A DNA stretch of 64,000 bases from Paracoccus aminovorans. GTDB lineage: Bacteria; Pseudomonadota; Alphaproteobacteria; Rhodobacterales; Rhodobacteraceae. Shown piece by piece: positions 8,307 through 17,393 of this stretch. Made by a program: the position numbers and the translations under genes. Under the pieces are notes generated by a model. It was not told where the DNA came from, made no database searches, and saw only the letters and a program-made list of their open reading frames with translations. The stretch covers positions 2,014,837-2,078,836 of the forward strand of contig NZ_LN832559.1 in NCBI RefSeq assembly GCF_900005615.1. Direction: 5' to 3'. Position 1 is the first letter of the stretch. Each line of letters opens with the position of its first letter.

Positions 8307-9986
8307 TCAGCCTTTGCTCTTCAGCGCGGCGCCCAGGATGTCGCCCAGCGAGGCACCCGAATCCGAGCTGCCATACTGTTCGACGGCTTCCTTCTCTTCC
8401 GCGATCTCGCGCGCCTTGATCGACAGGCCCAGACGGCGGGTCTTGGTGTCGATGTTGGTGACGCGGACGTCGACATGGTCGCCGACCTGGAAGCGCTCGG
8501 GGCGCTGGTCCTGACGGTCGCGGGCCAGGTCCGAACGACGGATGAAGGATTTCATGCCGTTGTATTCGACCTCGATGCCGCCGTCCTCGATCGCCGTCAC
8601 GGTGACGGTGATGACCGAGCCGCGCTTCACGCCCTCGACCGCTTCGGCCATGGCGTCATTTTCCAGCGCCTTGATCGACAGCGAAATGCGTTCCTTGTCG
8701 ATGTCGACTTCCTGCACGACCGCCTTGACGACGTCGCCCTTGCGGAAGTCCTGGATCGCGTCTTCGCCACGGGCATCCCACGAGATGTCCGACAGGTGGA
8801 CCATGCCGTCGATATCGCCTTCCAGGCCGACGAACAGACCGAATTCGGTGATGTTCTTGACTTCGCCCTCGATGACGGTGCCGACCGGGTGGGTCTCGGC
8901 GAAGACTTCCCACGGGTTGCGCATGGTCTGTTTCAGACCCAAGCTGACCCGGCGCTTCGCCTCGTCGATCTCCAGCACCATCACGTCAACCTCTTGCGAG
9001 GTCGAGACGATCTTGCCGGGGTGCACGTTCTTCTTGGTCCAGCTCATTTCCGAAACGTGGACCAGACCCTCGACACCGGCTTCCAGCTCGACGAAGGCGC
9101 CGTAGTCGGTGATGTTGGTCACGCGGCCGGCGTGGACCGAGCCGATCGGGAACTTCGAGCCCACGGTATCCCACGGGTCGGCCTGCAGCTGCTTCATGCC
9201 CAGGCTGATGCGGTGGGTGTCCTTGTTGATCTTGACGACCTGGACCTTGACGGTCTCGCCGATCGACAGGATCTCGGACGGGTGGTTGACGCGGCGCCAG
9301 GCCATGTCGGTGACGTGCAGCAGGCCGTCGACGCCGCCCAGGTCAACGAAGGCACCGTATTCGGTGATGTTCTTGACCACGCCCTCGACCGTCTGACCTT
9401 CGGTCAGGTTGGCGATGACTTCGGCGCGCTGTTCGGCGCGGCTTTCTTCCAGGATGGCGCGGCGCGACACGACGATGTTGCCACGGCGGCGGTCCATCTT
9501 CAGGATCTGGAACGGCTGTTTCAGACCCATCAGCGGGCCGGCATCGCGCACGGGGCGCACATCGACTTGCGAGCCGGGCAGGAAGGCCACGGCACCGCCC
9601 AGGTCGACCGTGAAGCCGCCCTTGACGCGACCGAAGATGGCGCCTTCGACGCGCTCCTCGGCGGCATAGGCTTTTTCCAGACGGTCCCAGGCTTCCTCGC
9701 GGCGGGCTTTCTCGCGCGAGATCGAGGCTTCGCCGCGGGCGTTCTCGACGCGGTCCAGATAAACCTCGACCTCGTCGCCGACCTGGATGTTCGGGGCTTC
9801 GCCGGGATTCGCGAATTCTTTCAGATCGACGCGGCCTTCCATCTTGTAGCCGACGTCGATGATGGCCTGGCCCGCCTCGATGGCGATGACCTTGCCCTTG
9901 ACGACCGAACCTTCGTCCGGGGTGTCGATTTCGAGGCTTTCGTTCAGGAGGGCCTCGAATTCCTCCATGGTCGCTTTAGCGCACAT
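8307..9986 (-). CDS. rpsA: 30S ribosomal protein S1
   Basis: mRNA-binding ribosomal protein of 559 residues built from six S1 (OB-fold) repeats, visible as recurring blocks such as GAFVDLGGVDGLLHVTDMAW, GAFVELEAGVEGLVHVSEMSW and GLFVGLEGDIDGMVHLSDISW. The first two repeats diverge (DVGYKMEGRVDLKEF), as usual where S1 contacts S2. The length is typical for alphaproteobacteria. ATG 9986 (MCAKATMEEF) and ATG 9968 (MEEFEALLNES) are both plausible. The gene has its own terminator and an upstream gap of about 190 bp for a promoter or leader. Confidence 0.97.
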   Translation of the reverse strand: MCAKATMEEFEALLNESLEIDTPDEGSVVKGKVIAIEAGQAIIDVGYKMEGRVDLKEFANPGEAPNIQVGDEVEVYLDRVENARGEASISREKARREEAWDRLEKAYAAEERVEGAIFGRVKGGFTVDLGGAVAFLPGSQVDVRPVRDAGPLMGLKQPFQILKMDRRRGNIVVSRRAILEESRAEQRAEVIANLTEGQTVEGVVKNITEYGAFVDLGGVDGLLHVTDMAWRRVNHPSEILSIGETVKVQVVKINKDTHRISLGMKQLQADPWDTVGSKFPIGSVHAGRVTNITDYGAFVELEAGVEGLVHVSEMSWTKKNVHPGKIVSTSQEVDVMVLEIDEAKRRVSLGLKQTMRNPWEVFAETHPVGTVIEGEVKNITEFGLFVGLEGDIDGMVHLSDISWDARGEDAIQDFRKGDVVKAVVQEVDIDKERISLSIKALENDAMAEAVEGVKRGSVITVTVTAIEDGGIEVEYNGMKSFIRRSDLARDRQDQRPERFQVGDHVDVRVTNIDTKTRRLGLSIKAREIAEEKEAVEQYGSSDSGASLGDILGAALKSKG

Positions 9987-10174
9987 ATATAATCAGTTTC
10001 CTTTGCACGGTTTTCTGGCCTTGCGGTTGGCTCCGCCGGTCTTTTTGTAGCCGCCAGGGAAAAACGCCAAAGGGTCGCGGCATCGGCCCGACCCTGTTGG
10101 AAGCGGCCTGTTCTGGCCCCATCGCTTGTCCTGACGCGCGCGATATAGCCGTGATCGCCCGCCGAGGCAAGGCT

Positions 10175-11218
10175 TCAGGCGGTTTTGCGGGCCTCGGCGA
10201 TCTCGCGACCCAGGGCGGCGGCCAGTTCCGCCGCCGGCATGGCACGGGCGCGGGCCGAGCCGGTGCCGGCCCATTGCGCGGCGTAATCGGTGCCGGCCGC
10301 GGCGGCCAGCGCCTTGCCCGCATCATAGGTGATCGGATAGTCGGGCAGCGGCGGCGCCTCGGGCGCGGCACCGAGATCGGTCAGCCGGTTGCGAAAGCCC
10401 CGCGCCGGCCGGCCCGAGATCGCGCTGGTCATCACCGTGTCCTGCCCCGGCTGCCCCAGCCGGGCGCGATGGGCGGCGCTGGCGGCGGATTCCGGGCAGG
10501 CGACGAAGGCCGTGCCCATCTGCACCGCGACCGCCCCGGCATCCAGGAAACGCACGGCGTCGCGCCCGTCCATGATGCCGCCCGCCGCGACCAGGGGCAG
10601 GCCCAGCGGTTCCAGCGCCCTGAGCAGGTCCATCGTCGGCAGCTGCGCATCCTCGCCCTCGGGCCGGAAGATGCCGCGATGGCCGCCGGCCTCGTAGCCC
10701 TGGGCGATGATCGCATCCAGCCCGGCGTCGCGGATGGCCCGCCCCTCGGCCAACGAGGTGGCCGACCCGGCGAGCAGCGCCCCCGTCCCTCGCAGGGCCG
10801 CCAGCTGGTCGGGACGCGGCAGGCCGAAGTGGAAGCTGGCCATGGCCGGACGCGCGGCCAGCACCGCCTCCAGCACGCCCTCGCTGACCAAGAAGCTGGC
10901 GAAGATCTCGCGCAGAGCGGCCGGCGGCTCGGCCCCCGCGCGGCGGAACTCGGGCGCGAGATAGTCCAGCCATGCGGCCTCGCGCGCCGGGTCGGCATGG
11001 GCGGGACGGTGGCAGAACAGGTTGACGTGATAGCGGTTCGAGCCCAGCCGCGCCTGCACCTCGGCCATCATGGCGGCCGCCTGTTCGGCGCCGGCGGTGG
11101 CCAGGCCCAGCCCGCCCAGCGCACCCGCGCGGCTGGTCTCGGCCGCCAGGGCCGGTGTCGCGGTGCCGGCCATGGGCGCCTGAAGCACCGGGATCTCCAG
11201 ATCGGTCAATATGCTCAT
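10175..11218 (-). CDS. Nitronate monooxygenase family flavoprotein
   Basis: FMN-dependent TIM-barrel enzyme of 347 residues that oxidises alkyl nitronates such as propionate 3-nitronate. Class I features are [22 protein letters not shown] at the N-terminus, GYEAGGHRG with the catalytic-type His, [14 protein letters not shown], and the flavin phosphate loop [13 protein letters not shown]. Its start ATG at 11218 overlaps the cmk stop as ATGA, so it is co-translated with cmk. This places it between cmk and rpsA, genes that are often neighbours. Enoyl reductases (FabK) share the fold, so the substrate is inferred. Confidence 0.88.
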   Translation of the reverse strand: MSILTDLEIPVLQAPMAGTATPALAAETSRAGALGGLGLATAGAEQAAAMMAEVQARLGSNRYHVNLFCHRPAHADPAREAAWLDYLAPEFRRAGAEPPAALREIFASFLVSEGVLEAVLAARPAMASFHFGLPRPDQLAALRGTGALLAGSATSLAEGRAIRDAGLDAIIAQGYEAGGHRGIFRPEGEDAQLPTMDLLRALEPLGLPLVAAGGIMDGRDAVRFLDAGAVAVQMGTAFVACPESAASAAHRARLGQPGQDTVMTSAISGRPARGFRNRLTDLGAAPEAPPLPDYPITYDAGKALAAAAGTDYAAQWAGTGSARARAMPAAELAAALGREIAEARKTA

Positions 11219-11799
11219 GCCCCTGCCCTCCTTGCGGCGTCGATGGCGCGCGCCACCGCCTCGTCGATGGTCATCTCGCTGGTGTCCAGAAGCAGCGCGT
11301 CCTCGGCCGGTCGCATCGGCGCCACGTCGCGGGCGGCGTCGCGCGCGTCCCGTTCGCGCAATTCGCGCAGCATCTCGGCCTCGTCGGCGCCCAGTTCCAG
11401 CGCGCGGCGGCGGGCGCGGATCTGGTCGCTGGCGGTGACATAAAGCTTCAGCCGGGCCTCGGGGCAGATCACCGTGCCGATGTCGCGCCCGTCCAGCACC
11501 GCGCCCGGCTCGCCGCCGGCAAAGCGGCGCTGGAAATCGACCAGGGCCGCGCGCACCTCGGGAATGGCGGCGACGCGGCTGGCGGCCTGCCCGGCCGCAG
11601 CGCTGCGCAGATCGTCGCGGGCGAGGTCCCCGGGCGCCAGGCCGCGTGCCGCCGCGACCGGATCGCCACCCTTGGCGCCGACGGCGCGATAAAGCAGCCC
11701 GGTGTCCAGATGCGCAAAGCCGAAATGCTGGGCCAAGGCGCGGGCGATGGTCCCCTTGCCCGAGGCGGCGGGCCCGTCGATGGCGATGGTAAAGGGCAT
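11215..11799 (-). CDS. cmk: Cytidylate kinase
   Basis: ATP-dependent CMP/dCMP kinase of 194 residues. The P-loop is [20 protein letters not shown] at the N-terminus; [16 protein letters not shown] and [23 protein letters not shown] form the CMP-binding and core regions, and RRALELGA with RERDARDA forms the lid. ATG 11799 follows GAGGA and starts exactly at the family N-terminus; an upstream Met at 11817 adds six residues. The stop overlaps the next gene as ATGA. tRNA-Thr lies upstream on the same strand. Confidence 0.96.
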   Translation of the reverse strand: MPFTIAIDGPAASGKGTIARALAQHFGFAHLDTGLLYRAVGAKGGDPVAAARGLAPGDLARDDLRSAAAGQAASRVAAIPEVRAALVDFQRRFAGGEPGAVLDGRDIGTVICPEARLKLYVTASDQIRARRRALELGADEAEMLRELRERDARDAARDVAPMRPAEDALLLDTSEMTIDEAVARAIDAARRAGA

Positions 11800-11908
11800 T
11801 CGTCCTCGGCTGTGCAAGGGGCGGGCCGGCCGGCTGGCAAAGGACGCGCCGGCACGGCAGCGCCCTTGGTCGCGCAGGTCACCGGGATGCCCGTCCGCGA
11901 TTGGATCG

Positions 11909-11984
11909 TGGTGCCGGTTGCAGGAATCGAACCCGCGACCTTCTCATTACAAGTGAGTTGCTCTACCAACTGAGCTAAACCGGC
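11909..11984 (-). tRNA. tRNA-Thr (TGT anticodon)
   Basis: A 76-nt cloverleaf on the minus strand with a perfect 7-bp acceptor stem GCCGGTT/AACCGGC. The D-arm contains AGCTCAGTTGGTAGAGC, the anticodon loop CTTGTAA carries TGT, the T-loop is GGTTCGATTCC, and the 3' CCA is encoded. It reads ACA threonine codons. Confidence 0.97.
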
Positions 11985-12136
11985 CTTTTCCGACCGGATA
12001 GCCCCTGCCGCGGGCCAGTGCAAGCGCGGGCTGCCTGTGTCGGGACGGCAGGCACCGCCCCGAACCGACGAACGATGCGCCGCCGACAGGGCAGCCGCCG
12101 GGTCGGCCCGCAGATTGTCGCCAGGCGCGACGCGGC

Positions 12137-12502
12137 CTATCCGGTGACGGCCAACACCGTCTCGACCAGGCGCTGGGGATCGAAGGGCTGCGGCAGCCAG
12201 CCGGCCGCGCCGGCATTGCGGGCGCGCGTCTTCAGCTCGGGCATGGAGCAGAGCGAAAGCACCAGGATCGGCACTGCCCGCAGCCGGTCCTGCTGGCGCA
12301 CCGCCTCGATGAAGCCGAATCCGTCCAGGCCCGGCATGTTGATCCCGGTCAGGATCGCGTCCACCTCTTGCCGCGCCAGCAGCGCCAGGCCCTCGGTCCC
12401 GTCGCCGGCCAGCACCACGGCCATGCCGGCGCCGCGAAGCGCCGCCGCCGCCCTTTCGCGCAGCTCCGCATCGGCATGCTGCACCAGAATCGTCAGCGAC
12501 AT
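12137..12502 (-). CDS. Stand-alone CheY-like receiver protein lacking the phospho-acceptor Asp
   Basis: Single receiver domain of 121 residues with no output domain. The fold is clear: MSLTILVQHADAELRERA, then DAILTGINMPGLDGFGFIEAVR, ILVLSLCS, and GWLPQPFDPQRLVETV. Three of the usual active-site positions are changed. The Asp-Asp pair after strand 1 is Gln-His (residues 8-9), the phospho-acceptor two residues before NMP is Gly53, and the Lys of the KPF motif is Gln105. It is therefore unlikely to work by Asp phosphorylation and may act as a constitutive protein-protein module. No kinase gene is nearby. ATG 12502 begins the first strand directly. Confidence 0.86.
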   Translation of the reverse strand: MSLTILVQHADAELRERAAAALRGAGMAVVLAGDGTEGLALLARQEVDAILTGINMPGLDGFGFIEAVRQQDRLRAVPILVLSLCSMPELKTRARNAGAAGWLPQPFDPQRLVETVLAVTG

Positions 12503-12841
12503 CGCGATTCCCCCGACGGATATCGCGGCTGTCTGGTCGGTTTGCGGTTCCGCATCTGCGCCTTCCCATGGCTGGATCTGTCTTGCCTTGCGCCAGGATC
12601 GCGCAAATAGTTTAAGGCAAGGTTGATATCCGAACGATACGGTTCGTCTTTTTTCCGGTCCGTCCGGCGTTCTGCCCCGCCTTGGCCTTCTTCGGGCTTG
12701 CATTCCGGCCGGAACAGGACTATCTGGCGCGCACTTCACAGGCGGGGTCGGGCCCCGGGGGGAGACATCCCCCGACGGTCCACCGGTTGGGGCAATCGCC
12801 CTGAAAGCCCCGCCAAGGCGCAAACCGGAAAGGACATGGAC
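12503..12841. other. Divergent intergenic region, receiver gene / rpsB
   Basis: This gap of about 340 bp must hold the promoters for the receiver gene (leftward) and rpsB-tsf (rightward). It contains an inverted repeat, CTTGCCTT at about 12582 and AAGGCAAG at about 12614, and a GC-rich foldable segment before rpsB listed separately. I see no additional gene. Confidence 0.5.
12747..12776 (+). promoter_or_regulatory. Foldable leader upstream of rpsB
   Basis: GTCGGG (12747-12752) can pair with CCCGAC (12771-12776), and the inner GGGGG with CCCCC, enclosing AGACAT. It lies about 70 bases before the rpsB start. rpsB leaders in other bacteria bind S2 for autoregulation; that this one does so is only a guess from position and structure. 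Confidence 0.35.
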
Positions 12842-13615
12842 ATGGCGCTTCCCGAATTCTCCATGCGTCAGCTGCTTGAAGCTGGCGTTCACTACGGCCA
12901 CCAGACCCAGCGTTGGAACCCCCGGATGGCCGAGTTCATCTATGGTGAACGCAACGGCATCCACATCTTCGACCTGACGCAGACCGTCCCGATGCTGGAC
13001 GCCGCCCTGCAGGCCGTGCGCGACACCGTGGCCAAGGGCGGCCGCGTGCTGTTCGTCGGCACCAAGCGCCAGGCGCAGAAGGCCATCTCCGACGCCGCCG
13101 AGCGTTCGGCGCAGTTCTATATGAACCACCGCTGGCTGGGCGGCACGCTGACTAACTGGAAAACCGTTTCGCAATCGATCCAGCGCCTGAAGGCCCTGGA
13201 CGAGACGCTGGGCTCGGGCGCCGAAGGCCTGACCAAGAAAGAGCGTCTGCAGATGGAACGCGAACAGGCCAAGCTGCAGGCCTCGCTGGGCGGCATCCGC
13301 GAAATGGGCGGCCTGCCCGACCTGCTGTTCGTCGTCGACGTGAACAAGGAAGACCTGGCCATCGCCGAAGCCAAGAAGCTGGGCATCCCGGTCGTCGCCG
13401 TGGTCGATACCAACTGCTCGCCCAAGGGCGTCGATTACATCATCCCGGGCAATGACGACGCCGCCCGCGCCATCGCGCTGTATTGCGACCTGGCCTCGCG
13501 CGCCGCTCTGGACGGCATGACCGCGCAGATGGGCGCCGCCGGCGTGGACCTGGGCGCGCTGGAAGCCTCGGTCGAGGAAACGCTGGAAGGCGCGACCGAA
13601 GAAGCCGAAGCCTGA
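12842..13615 (+). CDS. rpsB: 30S ribosomal protein S2
   Basis: Small-subunit ribosomal protein of 257 residues. Recognisable from [54 protein letters not shown] and [14 protein letters not shown] to [21 protein letters not shown]. The start at 12842 (MALPEFSM) has AAAGGA at a 7-base distance; the Met two codons earlier (12836) sits too close to that site, and the longer frame upstream is leader. It is transcribed with tsf, about 100 bp downstream. Confidence 0.97.
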   Translation: MALPEFSMRQLLEAGVHYGHQTQRWNPRMAEFIYGERNGIHIFDLTQTVPMLDAALQAVRDTVAKGGRVLFVGTKRQAQKAISDAAERSAQFYMNHRWLGGTLTNWKTVSQSIQRLKALDETLGSGAEGLTKKERLQMEREQAKLQASLGGIREMGGLPDLLFVVDVNKEDLAIAEAKKLGIPVVAVVDTNCSPKGVDYIIPGNDDAARAIALYCDLASRAALDGMTAQMGAAGVDLGALEASVEETLEGATEEAEA

Positions 13616-13666
13616 TCGGAAACCGGCGGGGGCCCACGCCCCTGCAAGGGTTTACGCAATATTCAT

Positions 13667-13689
13667 CAGGCGGGGATAAGCCCCGCCTG
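13667..13689 (+). terminator. rpsB-tsf intergenic hairpin
   Basis: Perfect 9-bp stem CAGGCGGGG/CCCCGCCTG with loop ATAAG in the gap between rpsB and tsf. No T-run follows, so read-through is expected. It may act as an attenuator or an RNA-processing/stability element that sets the S2 to EF-Ts ratio. Confidence 0.5.
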
Positions 13690-13717
13690 ACGCATTGAAA
13701 AGCAAGGAGATCCCCCG

Positions 13718-14629
13718 ATGGCTATCACCGCTGCGATGGTGAAAGAGCTGCGCGAAACGACCGGCGCGGGCATGATGGACGCCAAGAAGGCGCTGACCGA
13801 AACCGACGGCGACATGGAAGCCGCCGTGGACTGGCTGCGCACCAAGGGTCTGGCGAAAGCCGCCAAGAAGGCCGATCGCGTCGCCGCCGAGGGTCTGGTG
13901 GGTGTCTCGGTCAAGGCCGGCCGCGGTGTCGCCGTCGAGCTGAACTCGGAAACCGACTTCGTCGCCAAGAACGCCGACTTCCAGCAGCTGGTGCGCGAGA
14001 TCACCGACGTGGCTCTGGAAACCGCCGAGGATGTCGAGGTGCTGCGCGCCACGCATCTGAACGGCAAGCCGGTTGCGGACGTCGTGACCGACGCCATCGC
14101 CCGCATCGGCGAGAACCTGACCCTGCGCCGCATGCACGTCCTGGAAGGCGACACCGTGGTCTCTTATGTCCACAACGCCGCGACCGAGGGCATGGGCAAG
14201 ATCGGCGTGCTGGTCGCGCTGAAGGGCGATGCCGACAAGGCCCAGGCCATCGGCAAGCAATTCGCCATGCACATTGCTGCGACCAACCCGGTCTCGCTGT
14301 CGGAAGCGACCCTCGACCCGACGCTGCTGGCGCGCGAGCTGGAAGTGCAGACCGCGAAAGCCCTGGAAGAGAACGCCTCTTCGGCCAAGCCGAAGCCCGA
14401 GGCCGTGATCCAGAACAACATCATCCCGGGCCGGATGAAGAAATTCGTGGCCGAGAACACGCTGCTGGGCCAGGCTTTCGTCATCAACCCCGACGTGACC
14501 GTCGAACAGGCCGCGAAAGAGGCCGGCGTCGAGATCACCGGCTTCGCCCGCGTCATGGTCGGCGAAGGCATCGAGAAGAAGGAAGAGGATTTCGCCGCCG
14601 AGGTCGCCAAGACCCGCGCCGGCGCCTGA
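13718..14629 (+). CDS. tsf: Elongation factor Ts
   Basis: GDP/GTP exchange factor for EF-Tu, 303 residues. The N-terminal UBA-like domain reads [44 protein letters not shown] in pieces matching the family. The core contains [16 protein letters not shown], which holds the TDFV motif that contacts EF-Tu, and the C-terminal module has [19 protein letters not shown] 13718 follows an AAGGAGA site. It is the second gene of the rpsB-tsf operon and is followed by a strong terminator. Confidence 0.97.
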   Translation: MAITAAMVKELRETTGAGMMDAKKALTETDGDMEAAVDWLRTKGLAKAAKKADRVAAEGLVGVSVKAGRGVAVELNSETDFVAKNADFQQLVREITDVALETAEDVEVLRATHLNGKPVADVVTDAIARIGENLTLRRMHVLEGDTVVSYVHNAATEGMGKIGVLVALKGDADKAQAIGKQFAMHIAATNPVSLSEATLDPTLLARELEVQTAKALEENASSAKPKPEAVIQNNIIPGRMKKFVAENTLLGQAFVINPDVTVEQAAKEAGVEITGFARVMVGEGIEKKEEDFAAEVAKTRAGA

Positions 14630-14650
14630 TCCCCGGCCCGTGCAGACAGG

Positions 14651-14679
14651 AACGCCGGCCCTTGTGGCCGGCGTTTTTC
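14651..14679 (+). terminator. Rho-independent terminator of rpsB-tsf
   Basis: AACGCCGGCC, loop CTTGT, GGCCGGCGTT then a T-run: a 10-bp perfect stem 20 bases after the tsf stop. Confidence 0.88.
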
Positions 14680-14712
14680 ATTGCAGGTGATCGGGATGGC
14701 GCCGGCGGCCGC

Positions 14713-15603
14713 TCACAACTCGCGCGTCGGAAGACACGCATCCGGGACCTTCCCCGACACCGACACCGAGAGGGCGGAGGCTTCGTCCTGCGTCGGCGCG
14801 GACGGGCCGCGCTCTGCCGCCCCATCGCCGGAATCGAGCAGGATCTGCCGCCGGCTTGCCGCCAGCAGCACCGCCTGCGCCGTGGTTCGCGCCCCCAGCG
14901 CCCGGCGCGCCAGCCGCAGGTGCTTTTCCACCGTGGCCGGCGTGAGGTCCAGCAGCCCCGCGATCTCCTGCGTGGTGCGACCGATGGCGATATGTTCCAG
15001 CACTTCGCGCTGGCGCAGCGTCAGCGCATTCTCCGGCGGCGCATAGGGCAGCACCGACAGCCGCAGATGGACCAGCCCGGTCAGCGTCATGACGAGCGCG
15101 CGATGCTGCCGCCACAGCGCGTCCAGCCGATCCTGCCGCATCCCGATCGCACCCGACAGGGTCACGCCCGCCCGCATCTGCGGCACGCTGTCGCCCAGGC
15201 TGATCGCATGGCCCGAGACATGGCCGTAGCGCGCGAACAGGTCCAGCATCCGCTCCTCGGCGGGGCTGAGCCGGCCGGCGCGGCGCTGGCTGTGCATCCA
15301 GTCCCAGCTTTCGCTGCCGCGATGGGTGCAGATCCAGCGGTGCATCGGCAGGTCGGACAGGCCGTCCTGCGCCAGAATCTCCTGCACCAGCCGCGGCGTA
15401 TAGCTGGAGAGGAACAGGTGGCCGTCCGCCAGCGGGGCGCCTCCGACATCGAGGATCCGCAGCCTGTGATAAGCGACATGAAGAAAACCGAGCCCGGCAA
15501 GACGGTCGACATAATGCTGCCACAGGCCCTCGACCGTCCGCATCGCCAATATGGTCTCGATGTCCTTCAGCATCTCCATCGGGTCCAGGTCTTTCAAAGA
15601 CAT
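14713..15603 (-). CDS. LuxR-family transcriptional regulator (solo)
   Basis: Regulator of 296 residues with a long N-terminal autoinducer-type sensory domain (about residues 20-190, with HRWICTHRGSESWDWMH) and a C-terminal LuxR helix-turn-helix. The latter reads LTLRQREVLEHIAIGRTTQEIA, LDLTPATVEKHLRLARRALGARTTAQAV, which includes the conserved Glu and the recognition helix VEKHL. A low-complexity tail of about 40 residues follows. No luxI synthase is present nearby, so the ligand, if any, is unknown. It is divergent from the gene at 15881, separated by about 280 bp. Confidence 0.88.
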   Translation of the reverse strand: MSLKDLDPMEMLKDIETILAMRTVEGLWQHYVDRLAGLGFLHVAYHRLRILDVGGAPLADGHLFLSSYTPRLVQEILAQDGLSDLPMHRWICTHRGSESWDWMHSQRRAGRLSPAEERMLDLFARYGHVSGHAISLGDSVPQMRAGVTLSGAIGMRQDRLDALWRQHRALVMTLTGLVHLRLSVLPYAPPENALTLRQREVLEHIAIGRTTQEIAGLLDLTPATVEKHLRLARRALGARTTAQAVLLAASRRQILLDSGDGAAERGPSAPTQDEASALSVSVSGKVPDACLPTREL

Positions 15604-15880
15604 ACAGAAAAATGACTACTGGCGTAATATCGGCGGGCTGGCGACAGTCTTTCAAGTGACGGGCGTGTTTTCAATCCCTCGGGGGCGATTTCCCCTGTTG
15701 ACCTTAGGGTAACTATCCCGGCCGTCGGGGCAAAGACAACCGGGCAAATGGACAAATCCGCCCGCAGCGGAGCGGTGCGGCGGCAAGCTGCCATGCGTCC
15801 GCGGGATTCAACCAGCGGGTTTTCCCGGCCGGCATTGCTGGTTACTGTGCGCCGGAAACGAGTCAGGAGTTCCCAGCACC

Positions 15881-16756
15881 ATGCAGGTCGTCTTTCATTG
15901 CGGGGTCCACGGCACCGATCTTTACCGCATGGTCAAGACCCTGTTGCAGAACCGGGACTGGCTCTTGCGCAACGGGATCGAGCCGGTGACGCCGAACCGG
16001 CACCGCGACGTGTTCAACGAGGCGCTGGCGGCGCTGGACGGCGGCCCGGCGACGGCCGAGATGGAACAGGTGATGCTGGACGCGATCCTGGAATCCGACG
16101 ATCCGCACCGCATCATCTGCAGCACGCCGACCTTTCTGGGCAAGGCCGAGCGGGCGCTGTCGCTGGACGGGCTCTATTCCACCGCGGGCGAGAAGATGGC
16201 GGCGCTGGCGAACCTGTTCCCCGGGGCCGAGGTCGAATTCTTCATGGCGCTGAAGAACCCGGCGACTCTGATCCCGTTCGTGCTGTCGCAGGAAGGCAGC
16301 GGCACCTATGCCGAGGTCATGGGCGGCATCGATCCCGAGAGCCTGCGCTGGGCGCCGGCCGTCCGCCGCATCCTGGCCGCCCTGCCCGGCCGCCGCCTGG
16401 TGATCTGGTGCCACGAGGACACCTCGCTGATCTGGCCCGAGGTGGTGCGCCGCATCGCCACCATGCCCAGCGACGTGCCGCTGAAGGCGGGACTGCAGAT
16501 CCTGGGCGACATCCTGCACCCGGACGGGATCCGGATGATCCGCGACGCCATGGCGCAGGAAACCCGGTTGACCATCGAAAGCCGGCGCCGCATCTTTTCG
16601 GCCGCGCTGCAAAAACATGCCCTGCCCGAACAGATCGAGGTCGAACTGGCCCTGCCCGGCTGGACCCAGGACACGGTGGACCGCATCACCGCCGCCTATG
16701 ACGCGGACATCGCCGAGATCGCGGCCCTGCCGGGGGTCGAGTTCATCACCCCCTGA
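15881..16756 (+). CDS. Hypothetical protein, possibly a degenerate sulfotransferase-like fold
   Basis: 291 residues with no signal peptide or membrane segment. The first 35 residues, with HCGVHGTD then LLQNRDWLLRNGIEPVTP, have the spacing of sulfotransferase-like proteins that start HIG..KTGTT...L..NR..L...GI..P. Here the KTGTT phosphate-binding signature is missing, so normal PAPS binding is doubtful. The rest (ESDDPHRIICSTPTFLG, FPGAEVEFFMALKNPATLIPFV, RRLVIWCHEDTSLIWPEV) parallels that family's RNP-type core. The function is unknown. ATG 15881 follows AGGAG at about 10 bases. Confidence 0.75.
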   Translation: MQVVFHCGVHGTDLYRMVKTLLQNRDWLLRNGIEPVTPNRHRDVFNEALAALDGGPATAEMEQVMLDAILESDDPHRIICSTPTFLGKAERALSLDGLYSTAGEKMAALANLFPGAEVEFFMALKNPATLIPFVLSQEGSGTYAEVMGGIDPESLRWAPAVRRILAALPGRRLVIWCHEDTSLIWPEVVRRIATMPSDVPLKAGLQILGDILHPDGIRMIRDAMAQETRLTIESRRRIFSAALQKHALPEQIEVELALPGWTQDTVDRITAAYDADIAEIAALPGVEFITP

Positions 16757-16774
16757 ACCGGCGCCGAAGCCATG

Positions 16775-16798
16775 AAAAAGGGCCGGTCGCCCGGCCCT
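16775..16798 (-). terminator. Terminator of gapR
   Basis: On the minus strand, AGGGCCGG/CCGGCCCT with loop GCGA is followed by TTTTTC, just downstream of the gapR stop. It lies in a convergent gap and may also serve the plus-strand gene ending at 16756. Confidence 0.75.
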
Positions 16799-16820
16799 GC
16801 CTTCGCCCTTGCCGGGGCGG

Positions 16821-17072
16821 TCAGGCCATCCCCAGCGCGGCCTTGTACATTTCCAGGATCGCCTCTTCCTCGGCGATGTCATCCTTGTCGCGCTTGCGCA
16901 GCGCGATGACCTTGCGCATGACCTTGGTGTCGTAGCCGCGCGCCTTGGCCTCGGCCATCAGCTCCTTCTGCTGCTCGGCCACGTCCTTCTTTTCCGCCTC
17001 GAGCTGCTCGTATTGCTCGATGAACTGGCGCAGTTCGCCGGCGGCGATGCCATAGGCGTTGTCGTCCTGCAT
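16821..17072 (-). CDS. gapR: GapR-type nucleoid-associated protein (DUF2312/UPF0335)
   Basis: Small coiled-coil DNA-binding protein of 83 residues. GapR in Caulobacter binds over-twisted, AT-rich DNA ahead of replication and transcription forks. The sequence matches throughout: GELRQFIEQYEQLEAEKKD, AEQQKELMAEAKARGYDTKV, MRKVIALRKRDKDDIAEEE, ILEMYKAALGM. ATG 17072 is the family start; a longer frame from 17126 would add a Pro/Arg-rich stretch. It is monocistronic with its own terminator. Confidence 0.93.
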   Translation of the reverse strand: MQDDNAYGIAAGELRQFIEQYEQLEAEKKDVAEQQKELMAEAKARGYDTKVMRKVIALRKRDKDDIAEEEAILEMYKAALGMA

Positions 17073-17164
17073 GTTCCGCTCCTTCGGGTTTTGGCGCGGT
17101 CTAGGCGGTCTTGCGGGCGGGTGCAATCGCCGCTAGGCCGTCCCCGGCAGACGGAGGCGAAAAC

Positions 17165-17392
17165 ATGACGATCTGGGACGGGCTGATCTGGGGCGGGACC
17201 GCGCTGACCGCGGTCGGGTTGGTCGCGCTGGCATGGTGCATCCTGACCGCCGCGCGGGCCAAGGCGCGGATCACCGACGATGCGCAGATGCGGGCCGTGA
17301 TGCGCAAGGTCGTGGTGGTGAACATGGCAGCGCTGGCGGCATCGGTCTTTGGCCTGATGTTCGTCGTCCTCGGCATCATGCTGGGCCGCTGA
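17165..17392 (+). CDS. Small two-helix membrane protein, unknown function
   Basis: 75 residues with two predicted transmembrane helices ([20 protein letters not shown] and [20 protein letters not shown]) joined by a basic loop (TAARAKARI). ATG 17165 follows CGGAGG at a good distance; a Met at 17111 lies upstream of that site. It ends one base before the dtd start, so the two are translationally linked. No family recognised. Confidence 0.72.
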   Translation: MTIWDGLIWGGTALTAVGLVALAWCILTAARAKARITDDAQMRAVMRKVVVVNMAALAASVFGLMFVVLGIMLGR

Positions 17393-17393
17393 C

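Noticed and set aside
8475..9992. A 505-residue frame opposite rpsA
   Set aside because: Shadow of S1 repeats; the repeated composition mirrors the S1 domains.
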